64,000 nucleotides of DNA, from assembly GCF_009755815.1 (NCBI RefSeq), contig NZ_WRPK01000013.1, positions 124,001-188,000 on the forward strand. The letters run 5' to 3'. A program made the position numbers and the translations under genes. The notes beneath the pieces are model-generated. The model searched no databases. It had not been told where the DNA came from and saw nothing but the letters and a program-made list of their open reading frames with translations. This document shows, piece after piece, positions 52,620 to 61,623 of this stretch (the stretch's first letter is position 1; each line of letters begins with the position of its first letter). The DNA is from Flavisphingomonas formosensis (GTDB lineage: Bacteria; Pseudomonadota; Alphaproteobacteria; Sphingomonadales; Sphingomonadaceae).

Positions 52620-53563
52620 AATTCCTCCTCGCCGCATCGGCGCTCGCCCTCAGCATCGCGCCCGCGTCGGCGCAAACTGCCGCATTGCCGCCGTCCGCGC
52701 CGAAGCCCACGCCCAATGTGGCGGCGGCTCCCATCACCACGCCGCCTGCCAAGCCGCAGGTCCGCCGTGCCCGCGTCCGCAAGCCGGTCAGTCCCGGTGT
52801 CGCACGCGTCGCCGCTGCCAATCGCGCGGCGACGCAGGAGCCGCAGGCCCAAGCCTTCGTGAACGCCGCGCAGGTCTATCCTTTCAGCGATGGCGCGATC
52901 TATCAGGTCTATACCGCGCCCGGCGCGGTGACCGACCTTGCCTTGCAGCCCGGCGAGAACCTCATCGCCGTCGCGGCCGGCGATACGGTGCGCTGGGTCA
53001 TCGGCGACACGACCAGCGGCGCCGGCACAGACAAGCGGACGCACATCCTGGTGAAGCCGTTCGCGACCGGGCTCGCCACCAACCTCATCATCACGACCGA
53101 TCGCCGGAGCTATCACCTCCAGCTCACGGCGACGTTGCGTACCGCGATGGCGGCCTTGTCCTGGACCTATCCGGCGGACCAGCTGATCGCGCTGCGCCGT
53201 GCCGCCGAGCGAACCGCGGCGGCCGCGCCGGTCGCCGAAAGCCTTTCGATCGACAGTCTTCATTTCAACTACAGGCTGAGCGGCGACAGCCCGGCCTGGC
53301 GGCCGCTGCGCGCATTCGACGACGGCCGCCAGACCTTCGTGGAGTTTGCCGCGAGCATCGCGGTCGGCGAGGCGCCACCGCTCTTCGTCATCGGCCCGAC
53401 CGGTGACGCCGAGCTGGTCAATTACCGCGTGCGCGGACGCTTCTATGTCGTCGATCGCATCTTCGATGCGGCAGAGCTGCGGCTCGGCACCAACAAGCAG
53501 CAGATCGTCCGGATCGATCGCGTCGCCGAGACCGGTACAGCACGCAAGGGCAAGCGGTCATGA
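52616..53563 (+). CDS. trbG: TrbG, VirB9-like protein
   Basis: A 315-residue periplasmic/outer-membrane protein. The signal peptide is FLLAASALALSIAPASA. A Pro-rich linker is followed by the VirB9 domain (QVYPFSDGAIYQVYTAPGAVTDLALQPGE, KPFATGLATNLIITTDRRSYHLQL, VVDRIFDAAELRLGTNKQQIV). It forms the outer-membrane core with TrbI. Stop overlaps the trbI start. Confidence 0.96.
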   Translation: MKFLLAASALALSIAPASAQTAALPPSAPKPTPNVAAAPITTPPAKPQVRRARVRKPVSPGVARVAAANRAATQEPQAQAFVNAAQVYPFSDGAIYQVYTAPGAVTDLALQPGENLIAVAAGDTVRWVIGDTTSGAGTDKRTHILVKPFATGLATNLIITTDRRSYHLQLTATLRTAMAALSWTYPADQLIALRRAAERTAAAAPVAESLSIDSLHFNYRLSGDSPAWRPLRAFDDGRQTFVEFAASIAVGEAPPLFVIGPTGDAELVNYRVRGRFYVVDRIFDAAELRLGTNKQQIVRIDRVAETGTARKGKRS

Positions 53564-54756
53564 GCGAGGCTGTCATCTCACCCGCTCCGAAGCTCGATCC
53601 CGAGACGCTGGCGATCCGGGCTAAGCCGGCGCGCGCAATCCGGTTCCGCCGCGGCGTCATCATCGCCATCGCGGCCCTGGGGTCGGTCAGCCTCATCACG
53701 GTCGCCTGGATCGCCTTGAAGCCGCGCGTGTTCAACGCTGTTGCCGATCGGCAGGAGCTGGAGCCGAGCAATAGGCCGTCGACCGAAGCACTGAACGGGC
53801 TGCCATCGACATACGGAGATACTCCAAAACTTGGTCCGCCTTTGCCGGGCGATCTCGGCCGCCCCATTCTCGAAAGCCAACGCCGCATGGCGATGGAGAC
53901 CGGGTCGAGCGCCGACGCGTCGGCTCAGATGGCGGCGCAGGAGCGCGAGCGTCAGTTGGCCGAGCTCAAGGCAGCACGAGAGTCGGGGATCCTGGTTCAG
54001 GGTCGGACAACCACGGCAGTGCCGGCCGTGCCCGAGGCTGCGTCCGTGCCGGTGCCGACAGCGGCCGATGCCGCGAAACCGGCACTCGATCCTGATCGCG
54101 ACCCGAATGCGCAGGGCCGCAAGGCTCAGTTTGTCGGTGCGCTCGACAAGTCGGGCGACGTCAATCCGCACGCGCTTGCCGCGGCACCGTCGCCGTATCT
54201 GCTGTCGGCTGGTAGCGTGATTTCAGCGAGCCTGATCACCGGGCTGCGTTCGGACCTGCCTGGCCTCGTCACGGCACAGGTGACTAGTCAGGTGTTCGAC
54301 AGCGCAACCGGCCGCATCCTGCTCATCCCGCAGGGTGCGCGACTGATCGGCAGTTACGACAGCGTCGTCGCGTTCGGACAGAAGCGCGCTTTGATCGTGT
54401 GGCAGCGGATCGTGCTGCCCGATGGCAGCTCGCTCCGGGTCGACAATGTCCCGGCGACCGATGCTTCAGGCTATGCGGGTCTGCAGGACAAGGTCGACTT
54501 CCACACCTGGGCGTTGCTCAAGGGCGTCGCGCTCACCACTTTGCTCGGCGTCGGATCGGAACTTACCGTGTCCGGCGAGGGAGATCTCGTCCAGGCGATC
54601 CGAGAGTCGACGCAGCAGAATGTGTCGCGCGCTGGTGATCAGCTCACCTCGCGCAACCTCAATATCCAGCCGACGATCACGATCCGGCCCGGGGTGCCGG
54701 TGCGGTTGGTCGTCCACAAGGATCTCGTGCTCGCGCCTTGGAAGGAGGAACGCTGA
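53560..54756 (+). CDS. trbI: TrbI, VirB10-like protein
   Basis: A 398-residue protein with one N-terminal membrane helix (GVIIAIAALGSVSLITVAWIAL), a Pro/Ala-rich periplasmic stretch and the VirB10 barrel domain (YLLSAGSVISASLITGLRSDLPGLV, IPQGARLIGSYDSVVAFGQKR, GSELTVSG). It spans both membranes in the channel core. Followed after one base by the DUF2274 gene. Confidence 0.96.
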   Translation: MSEAVISPAPKLDPETLAIRAKPARAIRFRRGVIIAIAALGSVSLITVAWIALKPRVFNAVADRQELEPSNRPSTEALNGLPSTYGDTPKLGPPLPGDLGRPILESQRRMAMETGSSADASAQMAAQERERQLAELKAARESGILVQGRTTTAVPAVPEAASVPVPTAADAAKPALDPDRDPNAQGRKAQFVGALDKSGDVNPHALAAAPSPYLLSAGSVISASLITGLRSDLPGLVTAQVTSQVFDSATGRILLIPQGARLIGSYDSVVAFGQKRALIVWQRIVLPDGSSLRVDNVPATDASGYAGLQDKVDFHTWALLKGVALTTLLGVGSELTVSGEGDLVQAIRESTQQNVSRAGDQLTSRNLNIQPTITIRPGVPVRLVVHKDLVLAPWKEER

Positions 54757-54757
54757 T

Positions 54758-54976
54758 ATGGCTGACCTCAAATTGCCCCAGCTGCCGGACCGCAATCCAG
54801 TGAAGCTCAGCGTCTCCGTGATGCCGGACCTCCATCAGGCGTTGACAGAATATGCGGCGCTATACGCGACCACCTATGGCCGAGAGGAGCCTGTCGCCGA
54901 GCTGATCCCGGCCATGTTGGCGGCATTCCTGGATAGCGATCGCGCATTCTCGCGCAGCCGGGCCGGCTCCAAATGA
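54758..54976 (+). CDS. DUF2274 domain protein
   Basis: A 72-residue protein with the DUF2274 pattern (KLSVSVMPDLHQALTEYAALYATTYG, VAELIPAMLAAFLDSDRAF). It is the usual last small gene after trbI in alpha-proteobacterial ICEs. The N-terminus resembles a ribbon-helix-helix strand. Ribosome site GGAGGA inside the trbI end. Overlaps the AlpA-like gene (ATGA). Function unknown. Confidence 0.92.
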   Translation: MADLKLPQLPDRNPVKLSVSVMPDLHQALTEYAALYATTYGREEPVAELIPAMLAAFLDSDRAFSRSRAGSK

Positions 54977-55191
54977 CAGATGCCGAGCAGCCGGAGCGGC
55001 TCATCAAACTCGATGAGGTCAAACGCCGTGTTGGCCTCGGCAAGTCGATGATCTATCGTTTGATCCAGGAAGGTCGGTTTCCTGCGCCCTACAAAGTTTC
55101 CCCGCTCGCATCGCGGTGGAGCGACCGCGAGATCGTTGCGTGGATAAACGACGTGAAGGACGGGTTCGAAGGGAAGAAGCGAAAACTCTGA
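54973..55191 (+). CDS. AlpA family regulator
   Basis: A 72-residue helix-turn-helix protein: RLIKLDEVKRRVGLGKSMIYRLIQEGRFPAPYKVS, then SRWSDREIVAWINDV, the AlpA/excisionase-type pattern. It closes the traG-trb-DUF2274 run. It could act as a second directionality factor or regulate integrase; the RdfS-like gene at 31773 is the better excisionase candidate. After it, coding density drops and cargo genes begin. Confidence 0.9.
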   Translation: MTDAEQPERLIKLDEVKRRVGLGKSMIYRLIQEGRFPAPYKVSPLASRWSDREIVAWINDVKDGFEGKKRKL

Positions 55192-55253
55192 AATGGCTCA
55201 GACCGCTCCTCCTGGGAGGTGCGAACGGAGCCGCGATCGACTAACCTGCGGCG

Positions 55254-56156
55254 ATGTCACGGCTGGATTTCAAATACACCAAACTGGGTCCGGTCGGGCT
55301 GTGCATATATTGCGGCGCAAACGACGAACTGACCGACGAGCACATCATTCCGTATGCGTTGGGAGGTGGCATCCAGTTAGTCGCTGCGTCATGTCGCGAA
55401 TGCGCTGGCGTGACCCACAAATTCGAAGGTGTCGTTGGTCGGCAGATATTCGGCCCGATGCGCACGAGACATGAATTCCCGACGCGGCATAAGAAGGACC
55501 GCCCGGAGCACATGCCCCTAACGGTGCTTCGCGGCGGCCAGCTGGAAGAGGTCGCCATCGCGCGGCACGAGCATCCCGCATTCACGCCCGTTGCCTGGCT
55601 TCAGCCTTGCAAGATCTTGGACGGCTATGAAGGCGACCAGCGTCCGATACGGCTCCGGCTGATGGCAAATGAGGGTGTCACCGCCGAGCAGCTCGGAGCG
55701 GACGCGATTCAATTCGAAGCCACGTTCAACCTCTCGGCTTTTCACCGTTTCCTTGCCAAACTGGCGCATTGCTTTGCCGTTCTGTACCTCGGGATCGACG
55801 GGTTCGACGCCTGGCTTTTGCCGCTTATCCTAAAGGGAGAGGGCGACGCTGAACTTTGGATTGGTGGCGATTACCGTGAGCTGCCACCGGACTCGCGACC
55901 TGATCGATCAAATGCCCACTCGATGCAGGTGTCGCTCTACCGAACGAAGACGCATGGCCATGTTTGCGGCGTGACCATTCGGTTGTTCTGCAACTGGTTC
56001 GTCGACCCGGCACCGTTTGGAATGCCGGAATATCATGCGATCGTCGGCGCCGTGAACGCGCGCACGGAGGGTCGCCTCGCGTCTGGCCCGTTCTTTCCGA
56101 TCATCAGCCAGAACGAAAGGCCCACGGGTGCGGCCGTGCGGCAGAAGGCCGATTGA
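55254..56156 (+). CDS. HNH endonuclease-like protein, 300 aa
   Basis: The N-terminus has the zinc and catalytic signature of HNH nucleases: CIYCGANDELTDEHIIPYALGG, then CRECAG. The His-Ile-Ile-Pro centre is the expected metal/His site. The remaining ~240 residues have no family I can name and include LKILDGYEGDQRPIRLRLM-type beta strands and GHVCGVTIRLFCNWFV. It is the first gene of a three-gene cassette, with the next ATG 2 bases after its stop. A DNA- or RNA-cutting effector is plausible. Confidence 0.75.
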   Translation: MSRLDFKYTKLGPVGLCIYCGANDELTDEHIIPYALGGGIQLVAASCRECAGVTHKFEGVVGRQIFGPMRTRHEFPTRHKKDRPEHMPLTVLRGGQLEEVAIARHEHPAFTPVAWLQPCKILDGYEGDQRPIRLRLMANEGVTAEQLGADAIQFEATFNLSAFHRFLAKLAHCFAVLYLGIDGFDAWLLPLILKGEGDAELWIGGDYRELPPDSRPDRSNAHSMQVSLYRTKTHGHVCGVTIRLFCNWFVDPAPFGMPEYHAIVGAVNARTEGRLASGPFFPIISQNERPTGAAVRQKAD

Positions 56157-56158
56157 AC

Positions 56159-57034
56159 ATGAGCAACGAGGATGATCCGAGACTTGCGAAGGCGGTCCTG
56201 TTCTTTGCGCCGGAATATTGGGGCGAGGTTACCCGGTTCGCGAAGCTCTGCTCTGGCACGTACTCGTTGTCGAAACGCGACGCCCGGGCTCTGGCCGGCG
56301 TCTCGGCGCATTTCGAGAAGGCTCAGATATTCAAGAGCCTAGCCGAGGAGCTGAGGCCGACCCTCGATATAGATCGCGAGGAGCTTAACAGGCAGGGATT
56401 CACGCCTGCAAATCACGCCCGAAAGCTGGCGGCCGTCGTCGAGGCTTTTGCTGTCGAACTATATTCTGCCGCAGACTGCACCGCCCAGGTCCTGCGCGCT
56501 ACGCTCGGTCCATCAACCCGTGGGTTCAAAGCTTCCACGAGCTTTCTTTTTACGGACTACGGCAAGATCTTTGGGCTGCCTGAGCCAATCGTTAATGCGT
56601 TGTCCGCAGCTGATTGGTACCTACCGCTCCGCTACCTCAGAGACGAGCTCACGCACCGCGATACCGGCCATTGCAACCTGCAGGATGATACCGGGCTTGT
56701 CAGCTATATGCACACCGGCATGTCGAAGAACGACAAGCCGCTCATCTACGAAGACATCTTCACGACGATGGACGGCAATCTCAACGCTGTGAACGAGTTC
56801 CTCGGCCGGGTCTTCCATTTCCTGGTATCGACGCTGTCAGACAATCCAATCCAGCAGTTCTGCGGAATCACCAAAGGCAGAATGCTGATGCGCAGTATCG
56901 TCCCGACCGAACCACTTAGTTTCAACAGCGGTACATGTCTCTCGCATCGCTGGTTCGAACAACCAGAAAATCCCGATTGCCCCTTTGCCGAGAATTGCGG
57001 AGCGTACCTTCGCGCGAAGGCGATGGTGGCCTAG
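56159..57034 (+). CDS. HEPN-like protein, 291 aa
   Basis: A mostly helical protein. LRYLRDELTHRDTGHC contains Arg161 and His166, an R-x4-H HEPN motif, with a second His after it. The C-terminus has three cysteines (SGTCLSHRW, DCPFAENCGAY) that may bind metal. Start 2 bases after the HNH gene and stop directly before the next ATG show one translational unit. Family membership beyond the HEPN-like motif is not recognised. Confidence 0.65.
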   Translation: MSNEDDPRLAKAVLFFAPEYWGEVTRFAKLCSGTYSLSKRDARALAGVSAHFEKAQIFKSLAEELRPTLDIDREELNRQGFTPANHARKLAAVVEAFAVELYSAADCTAQVLRATLGPSTRGFKASTSFLFTDYGKIFGLPEPIVNALSAADWYLPLRYLRDELTHRDTGHCNLQDDTGLVSYMHTGMSKNDKPLIYEDIFTTMDGNLNAVNEFLGRVFHFLVSTLSDNPIQQFCGITKGRMLMRSIVPTEPLSFNSGTCLSHRWFEQPENPDCPFAENCGAYLRAKAMVA

Positions 57035-58681
57035 ATGACACTCGACGGTTTTCTCACAGTGTTAGCGCTCGGCGCAGCGATCTACGCGGTTCTTTCGCCG
57101 GTACAGCGACTGCGATTGTCCCTGACCTGGCGACCACAGTTTTGTCTGGCCATGCCCTCCCTCGCTGGCATCCTCGCTTTCGAACTTTTCGATCTGCAAC
57201 CACCGAGCTGCCCTCCCTCGTTCGGCCGCTTCTGCAACCTGCTGACGCTAGGCGGAGCTGATCCTGGACCTGCGCGCAAGTTCGCGTTTCTGATCGCGTT
57301 CGCATGGCTCATCGGCGCGATTGTCATTCACCGGATCGCCAAACCGACGCTCGCAAGCGTTCCCGCCTTTACCACTGTCGCCACGGCGCTGATCGACGAG
57401 GAGCAATATGGCGACGCGCTGAAACTCCTCGAGCCACACGTCCGACTGCTCGCCCAAGCCAGTCGGCGCAAATGCTCGCGCCAACGCCTTCACGACTGGC
57501 TCGACGATTTTGGACCGACACCCGAAAATTCGTTCAAGCGCTTTTTGCGCCGCTCTGGTGAGCGTCGCTTTTCGGGCGAGAGTTGGCCGGGGTGGGCGGC
57601 GGCGCCCGTTCGATTCATCTCTCGATGGATCCCCGACGGCGCGCGGAGCGAACATGCTGCAGCCGACATCCTGCAGCTCATCATGACCTCGCCGCAACTG
57701 TTCGAGTATATCGTCGCTCGGCGGCCATATTTTGCTCTCAGCCTCTTCCGCGCTGATATCTTCGGTGCTCCAGATTTCCTCGAACGCTATCTGACCGAGT
57801 TGATGCGCCGGCAAGGCAGCGCCCTCTATCAGGAAATCGCCACTAACGACGTCTGCGACGGCATGATCGGATATCGGCTTCCGTCGCGGAACCGGATCCT
57901 GCATTACCTATTTGCAGATGCCCGCGTCGCCGAGGAGCTTTCGGCCTGGAAGGGCGTCGGCAATTATCTTGAACGCTTGCTCGATGGCGACGAACGTCCC
58001 GACTATTGGTCGTGGCTCAACGACCGGCCGGACTGGTTCGATCGGGACCAAATGCAGGATCCGACGTTCGTCGGCATGTTCTTTTTCAGCATTATGGTCA
58101 GTGCGGCTGCCAAGCAGGGCGTCGGCTATCATATGTGGCTCTACTACATTCCTCATATCGCGGAACGGCTTGAGCGCGGCTACAATTCCAGTGGCGATGG
58201 CATCGACCAAACCGCGGAGTTTCCTACACGCTCCGCGCATCTTCTGTATGATCTCTTCTGTCACCTGACGTCGTGGGTCGAGTTCTTTCGGCATCTGCCC
58301 GCGGGGGCAGAACATCGAAAATTTCCCGATCGGCCGGGAGGCGCGGCGACTGTCCCGCACGCGTCCGCCTTGTCGTTGGGGACAGTGCTGTTCTGCGTCG
58401 TCATGTCCGATCGGATTGACGCAGGCGTCGTGCGAACGCTGCACGACGTGACCATCCGGACCATCAAAAATCTCCACCCGGATGACGGCGAGGTCTCGCA
58501 GATGCGGGCTTTTCTGATCGAGGCACTACTGAGCGGCGGTGAGAGGCGGCCGAACCGACGCTATTGGACCAAGCTAGCTACCCTGCTCGATCAAAACGAC
58601 GACATGATCGAATACGAGATCCAGGACTATGTGGTGGCACTAAAGGCAAAAATCGACGGAGTCCGTCGGGAGGCCGACTAG
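57035..58681 (+). CDS. Membrane-anchored unknown protein, 548 aa
   Basis: Two or three hydrophobic segments near the N-terminus (FLTVLALGAAIYAVLSPV, FCLAMPSLAGILAFELF, FAFLIAFAWLIGAIVIH) anchor a ~430-residue soluble helical domain of unknown family (YIVARRPYFALSLFRADIF, VGYHMWLYYIPHIAERLERG). Its ATG abuts the preceding stop codon. As third gene with an HNH nuclease and HEPN-like protein it could be a membrane sensor or effector. No enzyme motif seen. Confidence 0.65.
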   Translation: MTLDGFLTVLALGAAIYAVLSPVQRLRLSLTWRPQFCLAMPSLAGILAFELFDLQPPSCPPSFGRFCNLLTLGGADPGPARKFAFLIAFAWLIGAIVIHRIAKPTLASVPAFTTVATALIDEEQYGDALKLLEPHVRLLAQASRRKCSRQRLHDWLDDFGPTPENSFKRFLRRSGERRFSGESWPGWAAAPVRFISRWIPDGARSEHAAADILQLIMTSPQLFEYIVARRPYFALSLFRADIFGAPDFLERYLTELMRRQGSALYQEIATNDVCDGMIGYRLPSRNRILHYLFADARVAEELSAWKGVGNYLERLLDGDERPDYWSWLNDRPDWFDRDQMQDPTFVGMFFFSIMVSAAAKQGVGYHMWLYYIPHIAERLERGYNSSGDGIDQTAEFPTRSAHLLYDLFCHLTSWVEFFRHLPAGAEHRKFPDRPGGAATVPHASALSLGTVLFCVVMSDRIDAGVVRTLHDVTIRTIKNLHPDDGEVSQMRAFLIEALLSGGERRPNRRYWTKLATLLDQNDDMIEYEIQDYVVALKAKIDGVRREAD

Positions 58682-58783
58682 CTTCCCGTTGTCGTTGACT
58701 GATCCGTCCGCGGGAGGCCTTAAAAGAGGTCACCCCAACCTCGCCGCGATTGGCATGAGCCAGCCAGCCAGTATCATAGCCAA

Positions 58784-59776
58784 ATGCAATTCAAGCCGCG
58801 CAACCTCCGAGCCATAGCTGAAATGGTGGTCGGCAACCGAGACCACCAATGGTTTCATTACCGCAGCAGCTTCTACATCACGCGCTTCTTTGAAGAATGT
58901 GAGTTGGACTACGTTCATGACGGAACCTCAAGGGTGCCGTGGACGGAGGGCGTGCTTGCCGAGCTGTTGAACGACCCTCAGCCGGGCACCAATCAATTGC
59001 CGGAGCGGTTCGCGCGGGTTCTCCGCACGCTAATGGACAAGCGCGAGGCTGAGGATGGCGACAATGACCGCTCTCAGGCTCTGGCGGCCCTAAATGTGCC
59101 GCTCATGCGCGAAGGGTTTGAGGGTTATTATGGTGAAGACGGGATCTTCTATGTCCGCCACATCGAGACGAGGACCGTCTCGACCCAAGTGAATCTCTAC
59201 CGCCCACTCACTCCGGCTGAGCTAGAGAAGCGGGAGCTTTTGGTCGCATACCTCGACATGTGTTCGGAAGACGAGCTGATCGAGGAGGTATTGCTGCCGA
59301 TGTTTCGGCACCTCGGCTATCAACGGATCACCAGTGTCGGGCACAAGGACAAGGCGCTAGAGTACGGCAAAGACGTCTGGATGCGTTACAAGCTACCAAC
59401 GGAGCACGTCATTTACTTCGGCATCCAGGCCAAGAAAGGGAAGCTGGATTCCGCCGGCTCTTCTAAGGGCACCAACGCCAACATGGCCGAAATCTACCAG
59501 CAGGTTCTCATGATGCTCGGGCATGAGGTGTTCGATTCCGACACCAACAAGAAGGCTCTGGTCGATCACGCCTTCATCGTTGCCGGTGGCGAGATCACCA
59601 AGGCTGCACGGAACTGGTTGGGTGGCGTCCTGAACACATCCCAGCGCAGCCAGATCATGTTCATGGATCGCGAGCACATCTTGAATCTATACACGGGGCA
59701 CCGGCTTGAGCTTCCGAGAGCCGCGCTCCCAGCCGCGGCCGATCCTTGGGCTCTCGATGACGATGTGCCCTTCTGA
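58784..59776 (+). CDS. Mrr-like restriction endonuclease, 330 aa
   Basis: The C-terminal half carries an Mrr-type core: LLPMFRHLGYQRITSVGHKD, then EYGKDVWM (Asp197) and YFGIQAKKGKLD (Gln215-x-Lys217), the D-QxK variant of PD-(D/E)XK enzymes. The N-terminal ~150 residues form a separate domain (MVVGNRDHQWFHYRSSFYITRFF) resembling the N-terminal domain of AbiJ-type abortive-infection proteins in style only. It is a lone gene after the HNH cassette. Modified-DNA restriction or abortive infection is inferred. Confidence 0.72.
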   Translation: MQFKPRNLRAIAEMVVGNRDHQWFHYRSSFYITRFFEECELDYVHDGTSRVPWTEGVLAELLNDPQPGTNQLPERFARVLRTLMDKREAEDGDNDRSQALAALNVPLMREGFEGYYGEDGIFYVRHIETRTVSTQVNLYRPLTPAELEKRELLVAYLDMCSEDELIEEVLLPMFRHLGYQRITSVGHKDKALEYGKDVWMRYKLPTEHVIYFGIQAKKGKLDSAGSSKGTNANMAEIYQQVLMMLGHEVFDSDTNKKALVDHAFIVAGGEITKAARNWLGGVLNTSQRSQIMFMDREHILNLYTGHRLELPRAALPAAADPWALDDDVPF

Positions 59777-59810
59777 GCGGCGCCATGATCAGCCACCTCA
59801 CGGCCTCGGA

Positions 59811-59840
59811 AACTTGCGTTGTATCGTGGGTTCGAACACC
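59811..59840 (+). repeat. Direct repeat A (tRNA-Ser-like), left of the sce7726 cassette
   Basis: The 30-bp repeat matches 63571-63600 at 28 positions; both hold GTATCGTGGGTTCGAA, which resembles the T-stem and loop of bacterial tRNA-Ser genes. Bases to its right do not continue as tRNA. It looks like a recombination scar bounding the cassette. Confidence 0.6.
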
Positions 59841-59975
59841 ATGCTGCCGGTCCTGTCCGTGATACGATAGGTTACCTCCGGACCGCCTTGCGAGGTGACT
59901 CGGGTCGCCCGACAGACGGGCGGGACCATCGCAAAGCGTTTGCGATTATCGGATATCGGAGGCTATTCGACGCAT

Positions 59976-60572
59976 ATGGCGTCGGGGGCACTGAGAGATA
60001 TCGATATACGCAAGGCGGCCTATGGCCGTCTGCTCGTTCATGCCCAGGCCTGTCCCGACACGCTGGTGATCGACGAACTCGGGCTCGATCATGGCGCCTG
60101 TCGCGTCGATATCGCGGTTATCAACGGCCATATCCGCGGGCTTGAGATCAAGGCCGACGCCGACACGCTGGACCGTCTGCCGCGTCAGGTTGCGGCCTAT
60201 GGCGAGGTCGTCGACAAGGCCTCGCTGATCGCCGCACCTCGCCATATCGACGCCGCCCTCGCAATCATCCCTGACTGGTGGGGCGTCGTCGTCGCGCAAC
60301 GCGGCCGGCGGAGCGGCGTGACCTTTCACCGAATTCGGGAGGAACGGGTCAACCGCATGGTCGATTCAATGATGCTCGCTCGGCTGCTTTGGCGCCCCGA
60401 AGCGATTACGATCCTGCGCGGTGTCGGCGTTGCGGAACGCGATCTACGCGCGCCTCGCGAGGCTCTGTATCAACGCCTTGTCGCGGAGCTGCCGAAGCGC
60501 ATCTTGGCTTATAAGGTACGCGAGACCCTCAAAACCCGTTCAGCCTGGCGAGATCGTCCACCACTTTCGTGA
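59976..60572 (+). CDS. sce7726 family protein
   Basis: A 198-residue protein that begins with the family pattern LRDIDIRKAAYGRLLV and continues LVIDELGLDHGACRVDIAVINGHIRGLEIKAD; Asp, Glu-x-Lys (DIAVINGHIRGLEIKAD) is a PD-(D/E)XK-like nuclease core. The ATG at 59976 gives the family's N-terminus; a GTG 27 codons earlier is possible. It converges with, and overlaps by 44 bases, the beta-family gene on the other strand, its usual partner (sce7725). The pair is found in many mobile islands with suspected defence function. Confidence 0.85.
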   Translation: MASGALRDIDIRKAAYGRLLVHAQACPDTLVIDELGLDHGACRVDIAVINGHIRGLEIKADADTLDRLPRQVAAYGEVVDKASLIAAPRHIDAALAIIPDWWGVVVAQRGRRSGVTFHRIREERVNRMVDSMMLARLLWRPEAITILRGVGVAERDLRAPREALYQRLVAELPKRILAYKVRETLKTRSAWRDRPPLS

Positions 60573-61605
60573 TGTGATGGTTGGTCGCGACCCATTTCCA
60601 GGTCGTCTGATTGCCACGCTTTTCGCTGCCGGTCCGGCAGCCATCGATATACGCGCTGCCGGCTGAAAAGGTCGGGCCGAGAAAGCGGCCCGATGCCGTC
60701 AGACTGGAACAGAGGCCGGGATAAGCATGATTGCTGCCACCCTTGTCCCGCTTCGCTTTTGCCACCAGCCAACCGTCATCCACAGCATAGCGAATGTTAG
60801 GCGACCCGCGCATGAAGCGCATGTCACCTTGGGCGAAGGTGACGGCCGCGACAGCATAGTCACCAAAGCCAGGGCGGCGGACGCCTTGGGGAAGCTGCGC
60901 GACGAGGGCCTTGTAAAGGAGCCATTCACGGCGCGGGAGAAATTGGATCGCCTGTTTGAGGTCGGCCAGAGAGTCCGGGAAAGAGGTGGCGATGACGGTG
61001 ACGCTCCGCGCATCGCCGAAAATCGTCGCACCGCTCAAGGCTGCGGTCACGACGGCGATCAGACCATCCTGCGGATCATATGCCGGGCATTGCAGGTCGA
61101 GAAGGATGTCGAGCGCGTCGGCCTCGATCTCGAGGCGCGTCAACAGCGCGTCGACATTAGTGTCGAAGTCCGGATCGAGCGCCTCGTCAAGCGTGCAGCG
61201 CAGCGCCGCCCCGCGCCCGTCGATGGCGTGGATCAGGAAAACGGCCTGCTGATAATCGTCGTCCCGGTCGAGCGCGGTGACCGGCGTCAGTTCGGCTCCC
61301 TGCGCGCGGGTCTCGTCGAACAGGAAAGTGAGCGGATGACGGCCGTCGTCCATCCGCGTTGCGGCGGGCAGTTGGCCCGCATCGAGCAACGCAGGACCAT
61401 CCCCCCAGCGCTTTTTTAGTTGTTTCGCGAATGGCGAGAGTTGCTCGCCGATTTCCTTCTTCGGCTTGCGCAGCTCGAAGTCGTAATCGGGCGGCAGAAC
61501 CTCGATCAGCGGCACGACCCCGGCCTTGAGACCAGGATCGAGCTTTTCGAGCGCTTGATATTCGCCCATCCGCCAGCGGAGCAGCGGGACATAATCGGTC
61601 GGCAT
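60529..61605 (-). CDS. Beta family protein (sce7725-like)
   Basis: A 358-residue member of the T4 beta-protein family: YVPLLRWRMGEYQALEKLDPGLKAGVVPLIEVLPP at the start, DILLDLQCPAYDPQDGLI in the middle and YPGLCSSLTASGRFLGPTFSAG at the end. The ATG at 61605 follows GGGAG at 6 bases. It is 18 bases after the XRE-ImmA gene and partner of the convergent sce7726 gene. Function is unestablished; the family is found in phages and islands. Confidence 0.85.
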   Translation of the reverse strand: MPTDYVPLLRWRMGEYQALEKLDPGLKAGVVPLIEVLPPDYDFELRKPKKEIGEQLSPFAKQLKKRWGDGPALLDAGQLPAATRMDDGRHPLTFLFDETRAQGAELTPVTALDRDDDYQQAVFLIHAIDGRGAALRCTLDEALDPDFDTNVDALLTRLEIEADALDILLDLQCPAYDPQDGLIAVVTAALSGATIFGDARSVTVIATSFPDSLADLKQAIQFLPRREWLLYKALVAQLPQGVRRPGFGDYAVAAVTFAQGDMRFMRGSPNIRYAVDDGWLVAKAKRDKGGSNHAYPGLCSSLTASGRFLGPTFSAGSAYIDGCRTGSEKRGNQTTWKWVATNHHITKVVDDLARLNGF

Positions 61606-61623
61606 GATCATCTCCCGCTCTCC

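Noticed and set aside
52018-53406. 462-codon plus-strand frame spanning trbF and trbG
   Set aside because: Arg/Pro/Ser-rich alternate frame; trbF and trbG are conserved and complete.
59821-59850. A tRNA gene at the GTGGGTTCGAA sequence
   Set aside because: No acceptor stem, CCA or cloverleaf can be built around it; only a T-arm-like core is present.
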